In this document: one piece after another, positions 55,768 through 64,000 of the stretch
How positions within the stretch are numbered: position 1 is the first letter of the stretch
Layout: each line of letters starts with the position of its first letter
Assembly (NCBI RefSeq): GCF_042653765.1
Contig: NZ_JBHSEZ010000028.1
Location: 434,001-498,000 of the forward strand
DNA from: Castellaniella denitrificans
GTDB lineage: Bacteria > Pseudomonadota > Gammaproteobacteria > Burkholderiales > Burkholderiaceae_B
DNA: 64,000 nucleotides
Reading direction: 5' to 3'
The notes under the pieces: model-generated
The model's database searches: none
What the model was told of the DNA's origin: nothing
Seen by the model: only the letters and a program-made list of their open reading frames with translations
Position numbers and translations under genes: made by a program

Positions 55768-58403
55768 GGCGAAGTCGAGGTCGGGTTCGTCGAAGGGAAG
55801 GAAAGGGATGTGTCGGCCGCCGCGCCCAGCGCTTCCAGCACCTGGCGTTCGAACTGCATCTGGCCGCGGGGATGCTCCAGGCCGGGGCCGTCGAGGACGA
55901 AGATGTCCTCCACGCGGTCGCCCAGGGTCATGATCTTGGCCATTCTCAGGCCGACGTCGTGGCGGGCGAACACCCGGGCCAGGTCGTGCAGCAGGCCGAC
56001 GCGGTCGGCCGCCGTGACCGACAGCCGCCAGTTGCCGCCCTGTTCGTCGGGCTGCAGCGTGACGCTGGGCATGATCGGAAAGGCCCGGGAACGGCGCGAT
56101 CCGGGATGCGGCGCCGTGGCGTCCCGGCGCGCGGCCGGGCCGCCGTTCAGCGCGGCGCGCAGCTCGTGCTCGATCAGGGCGGCGCAGGAGCGGAAGTCCC
56201 GGTCGTGCTCGGACAGCAGCACGATGAAGCTGTCCAGCGCCCAGCCCTGGCGCGTGGTGTGGATGCGGGCGTCCTGGATGCTCAGGCCGTGGCGGTCGAA
56301 ATAGGTGCAGATGTCCATGAACAGGTCCGGCCGGTCGGGCGCGTAGGCCAGGATCTGCAGGGCCTCGCTCTGGCCCAGGACGCGGGCGCGCACGACCGGA
56401 TCCGGTCCCTGGAAGCAATGGTACAGGTGCCGCGTGTGCCAGGCGATCTCGTTGGCGTCGTGGCGCAGGAAATAGGCCACGTCCAGCTGCGACCAGAAGG
56501 CTTCGCGGCTGTCGTCGCGCAGCCCCATCCGGCGGATTTCGGCGGCGGCGGCGTCCTTGCGCAAGGCCAGGATGGTCCGGGTATCGGGCTGCTCGCCCCC
56601 GAGGGCGGCGAGCGTGCGGTGGTACAGGTCCTCCAGCAGCTTGCCCTTCCAGGTGTTCCAGACCTTGGGGCTGGTGCCGCGGATGTCGGCCACCGTCAGC
56701 AGGTACAGGGCGGCCAGCCGGCGCCGGGATCCGACCCGGGCGGCGAATTCGTGGATCACCCGGGGGTCGCTCAGGTCGCGCTTCTGGGCCACCTGGGACA
56801 GGGTCAGGTGCTCGCGCACCAGGAAGTCCAGCAGATCGACGGACTCGCGCGGCAGCTCGTGGCGGCGGGCGAAGCGGCGCACCTCGGCGGCGCCCAGCTG
56901 CGAATGGTCGCCGCCGCGTCCCTTGGCGATGTCGTGGAACAGGGCCGCCACGTACAGCAGCCAGTGATCGTCCAGGTCGGCGATCAGCTGGCTGGCGAGC
57001 GGATATTCCTGGGCGTGCTCCGGCATGGTGAAGCGGCGCAGGTTGCGGATCACCATCAGGATGTGCTGGTCCACGGTGTAGGCGTGGAACAGATCGTGCT
57101 GCATCTGGCCGACGATGCGCCGGAACGCGGGCAGGTAGCGCGGCAGGATGTTCCACATCGTCATGTCGCGCAGCGCGTGGACGATGCCGCGCGGCTGGCG
57201 CAGGATCTGCAGGAACAGGCGGCGGTTGGCCGGGTCGTCGCGGAACGCCCGGTCGATGCGGTGGCGGGCGTGCCACATGGCGCGCAGGGTCCCGGCCGCC
57301 ATGCCCTGCAGTTCCGGATGCTGCTGCGTGACCAGGAACACCTTCAGCAGCAGGCTGGGCGCGCGCTCGAAGGCATCCTCGCGGACCAGGGCCAGCCGTT
57401 CGCGGCGGATGCAGAAATCCTCGTCGAGGGCGACCGTCTCGTCCTGCGGGCGGGGAAACAGGCGTTCCTCCAGCGCCAGCATCAGCAGCCGGTTGACCTG
57501 GCAGACCACGCGGGCGGCCCAGTAGTAGCGCTGCATCAGTAGTTCGCCGGCGCGCCGGTGCGGCTGGTCGACGAAACCGTAGACCCGCGCCAGGCGCGGC
57601 TGCAGGTCGAACAGCACGCGGTCCTCGCGGCGTCCGGCCAGCAGGTGCAGCTCGATGCGCAGGCGCTTGAAGGCCAGTTCCGCCCGCCGCAGGGCGCGGA
57701 ACTCGGCCGAGGTCAGCAGGTCGGTGCGCGCCACCGCGCTCCAGGTCGTGCCCAGGCCGGCCGCGCGCGCCAGCCACAGCAGCACCTGCAGGTCGCGCAG
57801 GCCGCCGGGGGCTTCCTTGCAATTGGGCTCCAGCGCATAGGGCGTGTCCTGGTGGCGCGCGTGGCGCTGCTGCATTTCGGTGCGCTTGGCCAGGTAGAAA
57901 TCCCGGGGATTCAGGTCCTGCCGCATGCGCTCGCGGAAGCGCTGGAACAGCGCCCGGCCGCCGGCCAGCCAGCGGGCCTCCAGCAGGGAGGTCTGGACGG
58001 TGATGTCGGCGGCGGCCTCGTGCCGGCATTGCTCCAGGGTGCGCACGCTCAGGCCCGGTTCCAGCCCGATGTCCCACAGGGCGGCGACCAGGGCCTCGAT
58101 GCGTTCGCGTGCGGCGGCGTCCGGGGCGCGTTCGAGCAGGATCAGGATGTCTAGGTCCGAGCCGGGATAGAGCTCGCCCCGCCCGTAGCCCCCGACGGCG
58201 GCCGCGCAGGCGCCCGCCGGCAGCGGGTGGATCTTCAGCAGGCCGCGCAGCGTGTCGTCGGCGATGCGCCGCAGGGCGGACAGCAGCGTGTCGGGCCGCA
58301 GGTGCGCGCGCCAGGCCTGGATGGCCTCGTCCCGGCGCGCCTGCATCCGGGCGCGCAGTTCGGCCAGGACGGGGCGGTGCGCGTCGGCGCTCTTCTGGTT
58401 CAT
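55764..58403 (-). CDS. glnD: PII uridylyltransferase/uridylyl-removing enzyme
   Basis: 879 residues. N-terminal nucleotidyltransferase with GGYGRGELYPGSDLD (from 71; D83 and D85 bind metal), a central HD domain with H490-D491 (ALFHDIAKGRGGDHS) and two C-terminal ACT domains that sense glutamine. It modifies PII proteins to control nitrogen assimilation. It lies just downstream of map on the minus strand, the common arrangement near rpsB. It overlaps dsbB by four bases. Confidence 0.97.
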   Translation of the reverse strand: MNQKSADAHRPVLAELRARMQARRDEAIQAWRAHLRPDTLLSALRRIADDTLRGLLKIHPLPAGACAAAVGGYGRGELYPGSDLDILILLERAPDAAARERIEALVAALWDIGLEPGLSVRTLEQCRHEAAADITVQTSLLEARWLAGGRALFQRFRERMRQDLNPRDFYLAKRTEMQQRHARHQDTPYALEPNCKEAPGGLRDLQVLLWLARAAGLGTTWSAVARTDLLTSAEFRALRRAELAFKRLRIELHLLAGRREDRVLFDLQPRLARVYGFVDQPHRRAGELLMQRYYWAARVVCQVNRLLMLALEERLFPRPQDETVALDEDFCIRRERLALVREDAFERAPSLLLKVFLVTQQHPELQGMAAGTLRAMWHARHRIDRAFRDDPANRRLFLQILRQPRGIVHALRDMTMWNILPRYLPAFRRIVGQMQHDLFHAYTVDQHILMVIRNLRRFTMPEHAQEYPLASQLIADLDDHWLLYVAALFHDIAKGRGGDHSQLGAAEVRRFARRHELPRESVDLLDFLVREHLTLSQVAQKRDLSDPRVIHEFAARVGSRRRLAALYLLTVADIRGTSPKVWNTWKGKLLEDLYHRTLAALGGEQPDTRTILALRKDAAAAEIRRMGLRDDSREAFWSQLDVAYFLRHDANEIAWHTRHLYHCFQGPDPVVRARVLGQSEALQILAYAPDRPDLFMDICTYFDRHGLSIQDARIHTTRQGWALDSFIVLLSEHDRDFRSCAALIEHELRAALNGGPAARRDATAPHPGSRRSRAFPIMPSVTLQPDEQGGNWRLSVTAADRVGLLHDLARVFARHDVGLRMAKIMTLGDRVEDIFVLDGPGLEHPRGQMQFERQVLEALGAAADTSLSFPSTNPTSTSP

Positions 58404-58418
58404 GGCGCCCTCTGGCGC

Positions 58419-59306
58419 CTACGCGCTCCCCACCTCGCGGCCTGCATGCCGCTCGGATTCGGCAGGCGTGGGGCAGTCCGCAAGGACTGTCCCGCGTCCA
58501 GCCCCATCCTTGGCAAAGGCGGGGGGCGCCGGCATGCCGGGCGACACCGTCAGCACCTCGTAGCCGTCGTCGGTCACCAGGATGCTGTGTTCCCACTGGG
58601 CCGAGAGGCTGTGGTCGCGCGTGACGACCGTCCACTGGTCGGCCAGGGTACGGATTTCGCGGCGGCCGGCGTTGATCATGGGCTCGATCGTGAAGATCAT
58701 GCCGGGTTCCAGGCGCACGCCCGTGCCGGGCTTGCCGTAGTGCAGCACCTGGGGATCCTGGTGGAAGCGCCGCCCGACGCCGTGGCCGCAGTATTCGCGC
58801 ACCACGGAAAAGCCCGCGCCCTCGGCGTGCTTCTGGATGGCGTGGCCGATGTCGCCCAAGGTGGCGCCCGGGCGGACCTGCTCGATGCCCAGCCACATGC
58901 ATTCGTAGGTGGTGTCGATCAGGCGCCGGGCCAGGATCGGGGGCTCGCCCACGCAGTACATGCGGCTGGTGTCGCCGAACCAGCCGTCCTTGATGATGGT
59001 GACGTCGATGTTCATGATGTCGCCGTTCTTCAGGACCTTGTCGCCGGGGATGCCGTGGCAGATGACGTGGTTGACCGAGGTGCAGATGGAGGCGGGGAAG
59101 GGCGGATAGCCCGGGGGCGCGTAGCCCACGGTGGCCGACTTCACCTGCAGCGTGTTGGTGATGTAGTCCATGCACAGGCGGTCGAGTTCCCCCGTCGTGA
59201 CCCCGGCGCGCACGTGCGGTTCGAGGTAGTCCAGTACGCTGGCGGCGGCCTGGCAGGCGGCGCGCATCTGGTCGAGTTCGTGGGGGTCGGTGATGACTTG
59301 GCTCAT
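58419..59306 (-). CDS. map: methionine aminopeptidase type I
   Basis: 295 residues, about 25-30 longer than usual. It removes initiator methionine. Metal ligands are visible in NIDVTIIKDGWFGDTS (two aspartates), CGHGVGRRFH (His), FTIEPMI (Glu) and QWEHSILVT (Glu). The enzyme fold ends near residue 262; residues about 271-293 are encoded by a copy of the dispersed hairpin repeat, so the tail is not a conserved part. It is divergent from rpsB, the normal betaproteobacterial order. Confidence 0.97.
   Translation of the reverse strand: MSQVITDPHELDQMRAACQAAASVLDYLEPHVRAGVTTGELDRLCMDYITNTLQVKSATVGYAPPGYPPFPASICTSVNHVICHGIPGDKVLKNGDIMNIDVTIIKDGWFGDTSRMYCVGEPPILARRLIDTTYECMWLGIEQVRPGATLGDIGHAIQKHAEGAGFSVVREYCGHGVGRRFHQDPQVLHYGKPGTGVRLEPGMIFTIEPMINAGRREIRTLADQWTVVTRDHSLSAQWEHSILVTDDGYEVLTVSPGMPAPPAFAKDGAGRGTVLADCPTPAESERHAGREVGSA
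58429..58495 (-). repeat. dispersed two-hairpin repeat, copy inside the map 3' end
   Basis: Inverted relative to the 25.3 and 55.2 kb copies. GGGCAGTCC (58471-58479) pairs with GGACTGTCC (58484-58492); the second hairpin GCGGC/GCCGC lies at 58437-58452 within the CCACCTCGCGGC end. It is wholly inside the coding frame of map. Confidence 0.75.
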
Positions 59307-59314
59307 GAGGGTGC

Positions 59315-59344
59315 TTGCTGTGTGGACGAGATGAATAGTAGAAT
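59315..59344 (+). promoter_or_regulatory. possible rpsB promoter
   Basis: -35 TTGCTG (59315-59320), 18-bp spacer, -10 TAGAAT (59339-59344), leaving a leader of about 175 bases before rpsB. Long rpsB leaders commonly mediate S2 feedback. A minus-strand TATAAT (59343-59348) overlaps it and could serve map. Confidence 0.4.
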
Positions 59345-59526
59345 TATAGGCTTAGCTGTAAATAGCGTGCCTGGCCGCCCAAGGGTGCGCGGCTTGCATG
59401 GCGATGCAGAATGTTCGAAAAGCAATGCGTTCTGAATGCAACGCGGTTGTTTGAAGATTCAGCCTTCGCTCATGTTAGTCCCGGATACTGGCCAGGTACA
59501 AGACCAAACCCTCTCGGAGAATTTTC

Positions 59527-60279
59527 ATGTCGCTCATGCGCGAAATGCTGGAAGCCGGTGTGCATTTTGGCCACCAGACCCGTTACTGGAACCCGAAGAT
59601 GGCCGAATACATCTTCGGCCAGCGCAACAAGATCCACATCGTCAACCTGGAACGCACGGTTGAAAAATACCTGGAAGCCAGCCAGTTCGTGCGCCAGGTC
59701 GCCGCGCGCGGCGGCAACGTGCTGTTCGTCGGCACCAAGCGCTCCGCTCGTGAGTTGATCGCCGCCGAAGCCCAGCGCTGCGGCATGCCCTACGTCGACA
59801 GCCGCTGGCTGGGCGGCATGATGACCAACTTCAAGACGGTCAAGACCTCGATCAAGCGCCTGAAGGACATGGAAGCCCAGCAGGCCGAAGGCGCCACCGA
59901 GCACATGAGCAAGAAGGAAGCGCTCATGTTCGCGCGCGAAATGGACAAGCTCAACAAGTCCATCGGCGGCATCAAGGACATGAACACGCTGCCCGACGCG
60001 CTGTTCGTGATCGACGTGGGCTACCACAAGATCGCCGTGGCCGAAGCCCGCACCCTGGGCATCCCGGTGGTCGGCGTGGTCGACACCAACCACTCGCCCG
60101 AAGGCATCGATCACGTCATCCCGGGCAACGACGACTCCTCCAAGGCCATCGCCCTGTACGCCCGCGGCATGGCCGACGCCGTGCTGGCCGGCCGCGAACA
60201 GAGCCTCAACGGCCTGGTCGAGGAACTGGCCGAAGGCGAGGAATTCATCGAGGTCGAGCAGGATCAGGATCAGGAATAA
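59527..60279 (+). CDS. rpsB: 30S ribosomal protein S2
   Basis: 250 residues, full length. Family segments MREMLEAGVHFGHQTRYWNP, KMAEYIFGQRNKIHIVNL and SRWLGGMMTNF are intact. It binds the small-subunit head/body junction. GGAGAA precedes the ATG. It heads the rpsB-tsf-pyrH-frr-uppS-cdsA run; a strong hairpin separates it from tsf and may lower tsf expression. Confidence 0.99.
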   Translation: MSLMREMLEAGVHFGHQTRYWNPKMAEYIFGQRNKIHIVNLERTVEKYLEASQFVRQVAARGGNVLFVGTKRSARELIAAEAQRCGMPYVDSRWLGGMMTNFKTVKTSIKRLKDMEAQQAEGATEHMSKKEALMFAREMDKLNKSIGGIKDMNTLPDALFVIDVGYHKIAVAEARTLGIPVVGVVDTNHSPEGIDHVIPGNDDSSKAIALYARGMADAVLAGREQSLNGLVEELAEGEEFIEVEQDQDQE

Positions 60280-60307
60280 CTTCCTGCCTTCCGCCGTCAC
60301 GGCCGCC

Positions 60308-60346
60308 GCCGACGGGCGGCGGACTCGTCGCGCGCCGCCCGTCGGC
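60308..60346 (+). terminator. long hairpin between rpsB and tsf
   Basis: Perfect 14-bp arms, 60308-60321 and 60333-60346 (GCCGACGGGCGGCG and its complement), 11-base loop. No T-tract. It probably acts as attenuator or stabiliser between the two genes. Confidence 0.6.
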
Positions 60347-60376
60347 GCGCGCATTGATTGAACAGGAGAGAACATA

Positions 60377-61252
60377 ATGGCTCAAATCACCGCCGCCATG
60401 GTCAAGGAACTGCGCGAAAAGACCGACGCGCCCATGATGGAATGCAAGAAGGCCCTGACCGAGGCCGAGGGCGACCTGGCCCGCGCCGAGGAACTGCTGC
60501 GCGTCAAGCTGGGCAGCAAGGCCTCCAAGGCCGCCAGCCGCATCACGGCCGAAGGCCTGGTCGGCCTGCACATCGCCGCCGACGGCAAGAGCGGCGCGCT
60601 GGTCGAAGTCAACTGCGAAACCGACTTCGTCGCCAAGAACGACGATTTCATCGCCTTCGTCAACGACCTGGCCCGCATCGCCGCCGAACGCAATCCGGCC
60701 GACCTGGCCGCCCTGAACGCCTGCGCCATGGGTGACGGCACCGTCGAATCCGTGCGCGCCGCGCTGGTGGGCAAGATCGGCGAAAACATGTCGGTGCGCC
60801 GCTTCCAGCGCTTCGACACCGTGGATGGCCTGAACAGCTACGTGCACGGCGGACGCATCGGCGTGCTGGTGGACTTCGCCGGCGCCGAGGAAGTCGGCAA
60901 GGACCTGGCCATGCACATCGCCGCGACCAAGCCCCGCGCCCTGAGCGCGGACGGCGTGGATCCCGCCCTGATCGCCGCCGAACGCTCCGTGGCCGAACAG
61001 AAGGCCGCCGAATCCGGCAAGCCGGCCGAAATCGTCGCCAAGATGGTCGAAGGCTCCGTGCAGAAGTTCCTGAAAGAAGTCACGCTGCTGTCGCAGCCCT
61101 TCGTCAAGAACGACAAGCAGACCGTCGAGCAGATGCTCAAGGAAAAGGGCGCCCGCATCAACCGCTACGCGCTGTTCGTGGTGGGCGAAGGCATCGAGAA
61201 GAAGTCCGAGGACTTCGCCGCGGAAGTCGCCGCCGCCGCCAGCGGTTCCTGA
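60377..61252 (+). CDS. tsf: elongation factor Ts
   Basis: 291 residues. It exchanges GDP for GTP on EF-Tu. The N-terminal UBA-like part contains KELREKTDAPMMECKKAL and the core segment CETDFVAKND, both EF-Ts signatures. AGGAGAG precedes the ATG. It follows rpsB, separated by the long hairpin, and is followed by a second hairpin before pyrH. Confidence 0.99.
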   Translation: MAQITAAMVKELREKTDAPMMECKKALTEAEGDLARAEELLRVKLGSKASKAASRITAEGLVGLHIAADGKSGALVEVNCETDFVAKNDDFIAFVNDLARIAAERNPADLAALNACAMGDGTVESVRAALVGKIGENMSVRRFQRFDTVDGLNSYVHGGRIGVLVDFAGAEEVGKDLAMHIAATKPRALSADGVDPALIAAERSVAEQKAAESGKPAEIVAKMVEGSVQKFLKEVTLLSQPFVKNDKQTVEQMLKEKGARINRYALFVVGEGIEKKSEDFAAEVAAAASGS

Positions 61253-61281
61253 TTCCGGCCGATTTCGATTTCAGGTACGAT

Positions 61282-61306
61282 GGCATCGCGCCGGACGCGC
61301 GATGCC
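61282..61306 (+). terminator. hairpin between tsf and pyrH
   Basis: GGCATCGCGC (61282-61291) and GCGCGATGCC (61297-61306), perfect 10-bp stem, five-base loop CGGAC. Followed by TGTT but no real T-tract. A possible tsf terminator. Confidence 0.6.
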
Positions 61307-61388
61307 TGTTCGCATCCGCGTCCGGGAGCCGCATCCCGGCATCCGTACCGTTTTATGCTTCGATCATTTATCCATCCAGGAATCCTGC

Positions 61389-62105
61389 ATGTCCACTCCT
61401 GCCTACAAGCGCGTTCTCCTGAAACTCTCGGGTGAGGCTCTGATGGGCGGCGATGCCTTCGGCATCAACCGCGCGACCATACTTCGCATGACCGAGGAGA
61501 TCCACGGCGTCGTGTCCCTCGGGGTGCAACTGGCCGTGGTGATCGGCGGGGGCAACATCTTCCGCGGCGTGGCGCCGGGCGCCCAGGGCATGGACCGGGC
61601 CACGGCCGACTACATGGGCATGCTGGCCACCGTCATGAACGGCCTGGCGCTGCAGGACGCCCTGAAGAACCACGGCGTCGACACCCGGGTGCAGTCGGCC
61701 CTGAACATCGACCAGGTCGTCGAGCGCTACATCCGTCCCAAGGCCCTGCGCTACCTCGAAGAAGGCAAGGTCGTCGTCTTCGCGGCCGGCACCGGCAATC
61801 CCTTCTTCACCACCGACACGGCCGCCGCGCTGCGCGGGGCCGAGATCGGCGCCGAAGTCGTGCTCAAGGCCACCAAGGTCGACGGCATCTACAGCGCCGA
61901 CCCCAACAAGGACCCCAACGCCACGCGCTACTCGCGCATCAGCTTCGACGAAGCCATCGTGCGCCGCCTCGAAGTCATGGACGCCACGGCCTTCGCGCTG
62001 TGCCGCGACCAGAAACTGCCGATCAAGGTCTTTTCGATCAACAAACCGGGAGCCCTCCGGCGCGTCGTCTGCGGCGAGGACGAAGGCACCCTGGTTCAGG
62101 TATAG
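61389..62105 (+). CDS. pyrH: UMP kinase
   Basis: 238 residues. It phosphorylates UMP to UDP and is the bacterial hexameric amino-acid-kinase-family type. KRVLLKLSGEALMG and VIGGGNIFRG bind nucleotide phosphates; the TATAFALCRD-like segment (DATAFALCRDQKLPI) is conserved. ATG 61389 follows AGGAATCC and gives the family length; an upstream in-frame start is rejected. frr follows eight bases later. Confidence 0.98.
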   Translation: MSTPAYKRVLLKLSGEALMGGDAFGINRATILRMTEEIHGVVSLGVQLAVVIGGGNIFRGVAPGAQGMDRATADYMGMLATVMNGLALQDALKNHGVDTRVQSALNIDQVVERYIRPKALRYLEEGKVVVFAAGTGNPFFTTDTAAALRGAEIGAEVVLKATKVDGIYSADPNKDPNATRYSRISFDEAIVRRLEVMDATAFALCRDQKLPIKVFSINKPGALRRVVCGEDEGTLVQV

Positions 62106-62113
62106 GAATCCTC

Positions 62114-62674
62114 ATGAGCCTTTCCGACATTCGCCGCTCGGCCGACGAGCGCATGGGCAAATCCATCGAAGCCCTGAAAGCCAGCCTGGCCAAGATCCGC
62201 ACGGGCCGCGCCCACGCCGGCATCCTGGATCACGTGCACGTCGAATACTACGGCTCCCCCGTGCCGGTGGGCCAGGTCGCCAACGTGACCGTGATCGACG
62301 CCCGCACCCTCAGCGTGCAGGTCTGGGAAAAGACGATGGCGGGTCCGGTCGAGAAGGCCATCCGCGAATCCGACCTGGGGCTGAACCCCATCGCCATGGG
62401 CGACAACATCCGCGTGCCGATGCCGGCCCTGACGGAAGAGCGCCGCCGCGACCTGACCAAGGTCGTGCGGGGCGAGGGCGAGGACGCCAAGGTCGCGGTG
62501 CGCAATCTGCGCCGCGAGGCCAACGAGACCCTGAAGAAGCTGCTCAAGGACAAGGAAATCTCGGAAGACGAGGACCGCCGCGGCCAGGACGAAGTGCAAA
62601 AGCTCACCGACCGCTACGTGGCCGAAATCGACAAGCTCGTCACCCAGAAAGAAGCCGAGATCATGACGGTCTAG
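62114..62674 (+). CDS. frr: ribosome recycling factor
   Basis: 186 residues, family length. With EF-G it splits post-termination ribosomes. The N-terminus IRRSADERMGKSIEALK, KIRTGRAHAGILD and VEYYGSPVP motifs are conserved. AGGAATCC precedes the ATG at 62114. It is closely linked to pyrH and precedes uppS by 26 bases. Confidence 0.98.
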   Translation: MSLSDIRRSADERMGKSIEALKASLAKIRTGRAHAGILDHVHVEYYGSPVPVGQVANVTVIDARTLSVQVWEKTMAGPVEKAIRESDLGLNPIAMGDNIRVPMPALTEERRRDLTKVVRGEGEDAKVAVRNLRREANETLKKLLKDKEISEDEDRRGQDEVQKLTDRYVAEIDKLVTQKEAEIMTV

Positions 62675-62700
62675 CCGCCAGCCGCGCGACGCTCCGGCGT

Positions 62701-63483
62701 ATGACCGACACGCTTTCTTCCACGCTGGCCATTCCCGAGACCGGGGACGTGCCCCGGCATGTCGCCATCATCATGGATGGCAATGGCCGCTGGGCGACCC
62801 GGCGGATGCTGCCCCGCACCGCGGGGCACGTGCGCGGCGTCCAGGCCGTGCGCCGCATCGTCGAGGCCTGCGGCCATCGGGGCGTGCGCTACCTGACGCT
62901 GTTCGCCTTCAGCTCCGAGAACTGGCGCCGGCCGGCCCAGGAAGTCTCCCTGCTGATGCGCCTGTTCGTGCGCACCCTGGAAAAAGAAGTCGACCGCCTG
63001 GAAGCCCAGGGCGTGCGCCTGCGCGTGGTGGGCGACCTGTCGGCCTTCGACCCGCACCTGCGCGGCCTGATCGAGGCCGCCGAGCGGCGCACCGCCGGGC
63101 AGTCGGCCCTGACGCTGACCATCGCCGCCAACTACGGCGGCCGCTGGGACATCCTGCAGGCCGCCAGGGCCCTGCTGGCCGACCGGCCTGATCTCGCCGC
63201 CCACCCCGAGGCCCTGGACGAGGCCGCCCTGACGCCCTGGCTGGCCATGGCCTACGCGCCCGAGCCCGACCTGTTCATCCGCACCGGCGGGGAGCAGCGC
63301 ATTTCCAATTTCATGATCTGGCAGCTGGCCTATACTGAACTGTATTTCACCGACTGCTGGTGGCCGGACTTCGACGCCGCGCAGCTCGACCAGGCCTTCG
63401 AGTGGTACCGGGGCCGCGAACGGCGCTTCGGCCGCACCAGCGCCCAGCTGCGTGACGCCTTGAATAGTGCAAACAGGCCCTGA
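62701..63483 (+). CDS. uppS: undecaprenyl diphosphate synthase
   Basis: 260 residues. It extends farnesyl diphosphate with eight isopentenyl units in cis to make the C55 carrier for peptidoglycan. The catalytic D26 sits in IIMDGNGRWA, and the RTGGEQRISNFMIWQ and ELYFTDCWWPDF segments are conserved. It leads directly to cdsA with a 12-base gap, the standard order. Confidence 0.98.
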   Translation: MTDTLSSTLAIPETGDVPRHVAIIMDGNGRWATRRMLPRTAGHVRGVQAVRRIVEACGHRGVRYLTLFAFSSENWRRPAQEVSLLMRLFVRTLEKEVDRLEAQGVRLRVVGDLSAFDPHLRGLIEAAERRTAGQSALTLTIAANYGGRWDILQAARALLADRPDLAAHPEALDEAALTPWLAMAYAPEPDLFIRTGGEQRISNFMIWQLAYTELYFTDCWWPDFDAAQLDQAFEWYRGRERRFGRTSAQLRDALNSANRP

Positions 63484-63495
63484 CAGGAATCCTTC

Positions 63496-64000
63496 ATGCT
63501 GCGCCAGCGCATCCTCACCGCCATCGTCCTGCTGCTGATCGTGGGGGCCGCCGTGACCGCCCCCACGCCCTGGCCGATGCTGGCCCTGCTGGGCCTGATG
63601 ACCGGCTGCGCGCTGTGGGAATGGCTGAGGCTGGTGCAGGATGGCGCCGCCGCGCGCTGGGGCGGAGCGATCCTGGCGGTCCTGGCGCTGGTGCCGATGT
63701 CGCGCCTGCTGGCCGACGGCCAGCCGGCCCTGGAAACCGCCTTCGGATCCTTCCTGCTGCCGCTGGCGGTGCTGTTCTGGCTGACCGTCGCCCCCGCCGC
63801 GGTGGCGCGCGCCCGGGTGCCGGCCGCCTGCCGGCCCGGCGTGCTGGCCCTGGCCGGGTTCCTGGTCCTGGCCGCGACCTGGTACGCGCTGGCCTGGGTC
63901 TTCCTGCGCCACGGCGCGGCGGCGCTGATCAGCCTGTGGGCGCTGATCTGGGCCGCCGACATCGCCGCCTATTTCACCGGCCGCAGCCTGGGGCGCCACA
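63496..64000 (+). CDS. cdsA: phosphatidate cytidylyltransferase (5' part)
   Basis: The first 168 codons are present; the gene runs off the window. It makes CDP-diacylglycerol for phospholipid synthesis. The visible part has several membrane helices and the family segment WAADIAAYFTGRSLG at the very end. AGGAATCC precedes the ATG at 63496. Truncation is due to the window edge, not to a broken gene. Confidence 0.93.
   Translation, partial: MLRQRILTAIVLLLIVGAAVTAPTPWPMLALLGLMTGCALWEWLRLVQDGAAARWGGAILAVLALVPMSRLLADGQPALETAFGSFLLPLAVLFWLTVAPAAVARARVPAACRPGVLALAGFLVLAATWYALAWVFLRHGAAALISLWALIWAADIAAYFTGRSLGRH

Noticed and set aside
55279..59175. A single minus-strand frame of about 1300 codons spanning map, glnD and dsbB
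   Set aside because: Only its last 162 codons (dsbB) are a real protein; the rest is a shadow frame over glnD and map.

Overview
The window is a GC-rich (roughly two-thirds G+C), densely coded stretch of a betaproteobacterial chromosome. Gene content and order point to the Burkholderiales, most likely the Alcaligenaceae (Bordetella/Achromobacter relatives). Supporting clusters are leuC-leuD-leuB-asd-fimV-truA, folC-dedD-cvpA-purF, map divergent from rpsB-tsf-pyrH-frr-uppS-cdsA, and a pyruvate dehydrogenase whose E3 subunit carries its own lipoyl domain. I see no rRNA, tRNA, insertion sequence, prophage or CRISPR array; this is mostly core chromosome with some transport and metal-resistance blocks.

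Layout. 1-1.5 kb: an EAL phosphodiesterase gene and a divergent merR separated by a classical mer-type operator. 1.6-10.8 kb: aroC, an M48 lipoprotein protease, then leucine (leuCDB), aspartate semialdehyde (asd), fimV-like and truA genes. 10.9-14 kb: a TRAP transporter (small and large membrane subunits) translationally coupled to trpF. 14-22.3 kb: an MHS-type MFS transporter divergent from cyoABCD-SURF1-regB-regA, a bo-type quinol oxidase with its assembly factor and a redox two-component system. 22.5-25.3 kb: a TrpXYZ-like ABC transporter. 25.4-32.8 kb: TetR regulator, tripartite RND efflux pump and coupled pdxJ. 32.8-38.9 kb: YdjA-like nitroreductase and a copper block (copA-cueR, VOC protein, copZ, flavin disulfide reductase, SCO protein) with two recognisable CueR promoters. 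38.9-44.3 kb, minus strand: sensor kinase, FixJ-type regulator, folD, prlC, sco in one run. 44.6-50.8 kb: aceE-aceF-lpdA. 50.9-55.2 kb: folC-dedD-cvpA-purF. 55.3-59.3 kb, minus strand: map, glnD, dsbB. 59.5-64 kb: rpsB-tsf-pyrH-frr-uppS-cdsA (cdsA cut by the window end).

The most unusual points: (1) a mercury-type MerR (all three Hg ligand cysteines in exact spacing) and a canonical mer operator face an EAL c-di-GMP phosphodiesterase gene instead of mer resistance genes; (2) five copies of a dispersed two-hairpin repeat sit at gene ends, one forming the last codons of map and one containing the truA stop; (3) the copper block has a CueR promoter embedded in the end of a VOC gene and couples copZ to a thiol/disulfide flavoenzyme; (4) trpF and pdxJ are each translationally coupled to unrelated transporter genes; (5) trpB, trpA and accD, usual partners between trpF and folC in relatives, are missing from this place. 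Start sites were chosen from ribosome-binding sites and family lengths. All functional statements are by recognition of motifs; no database search was run.
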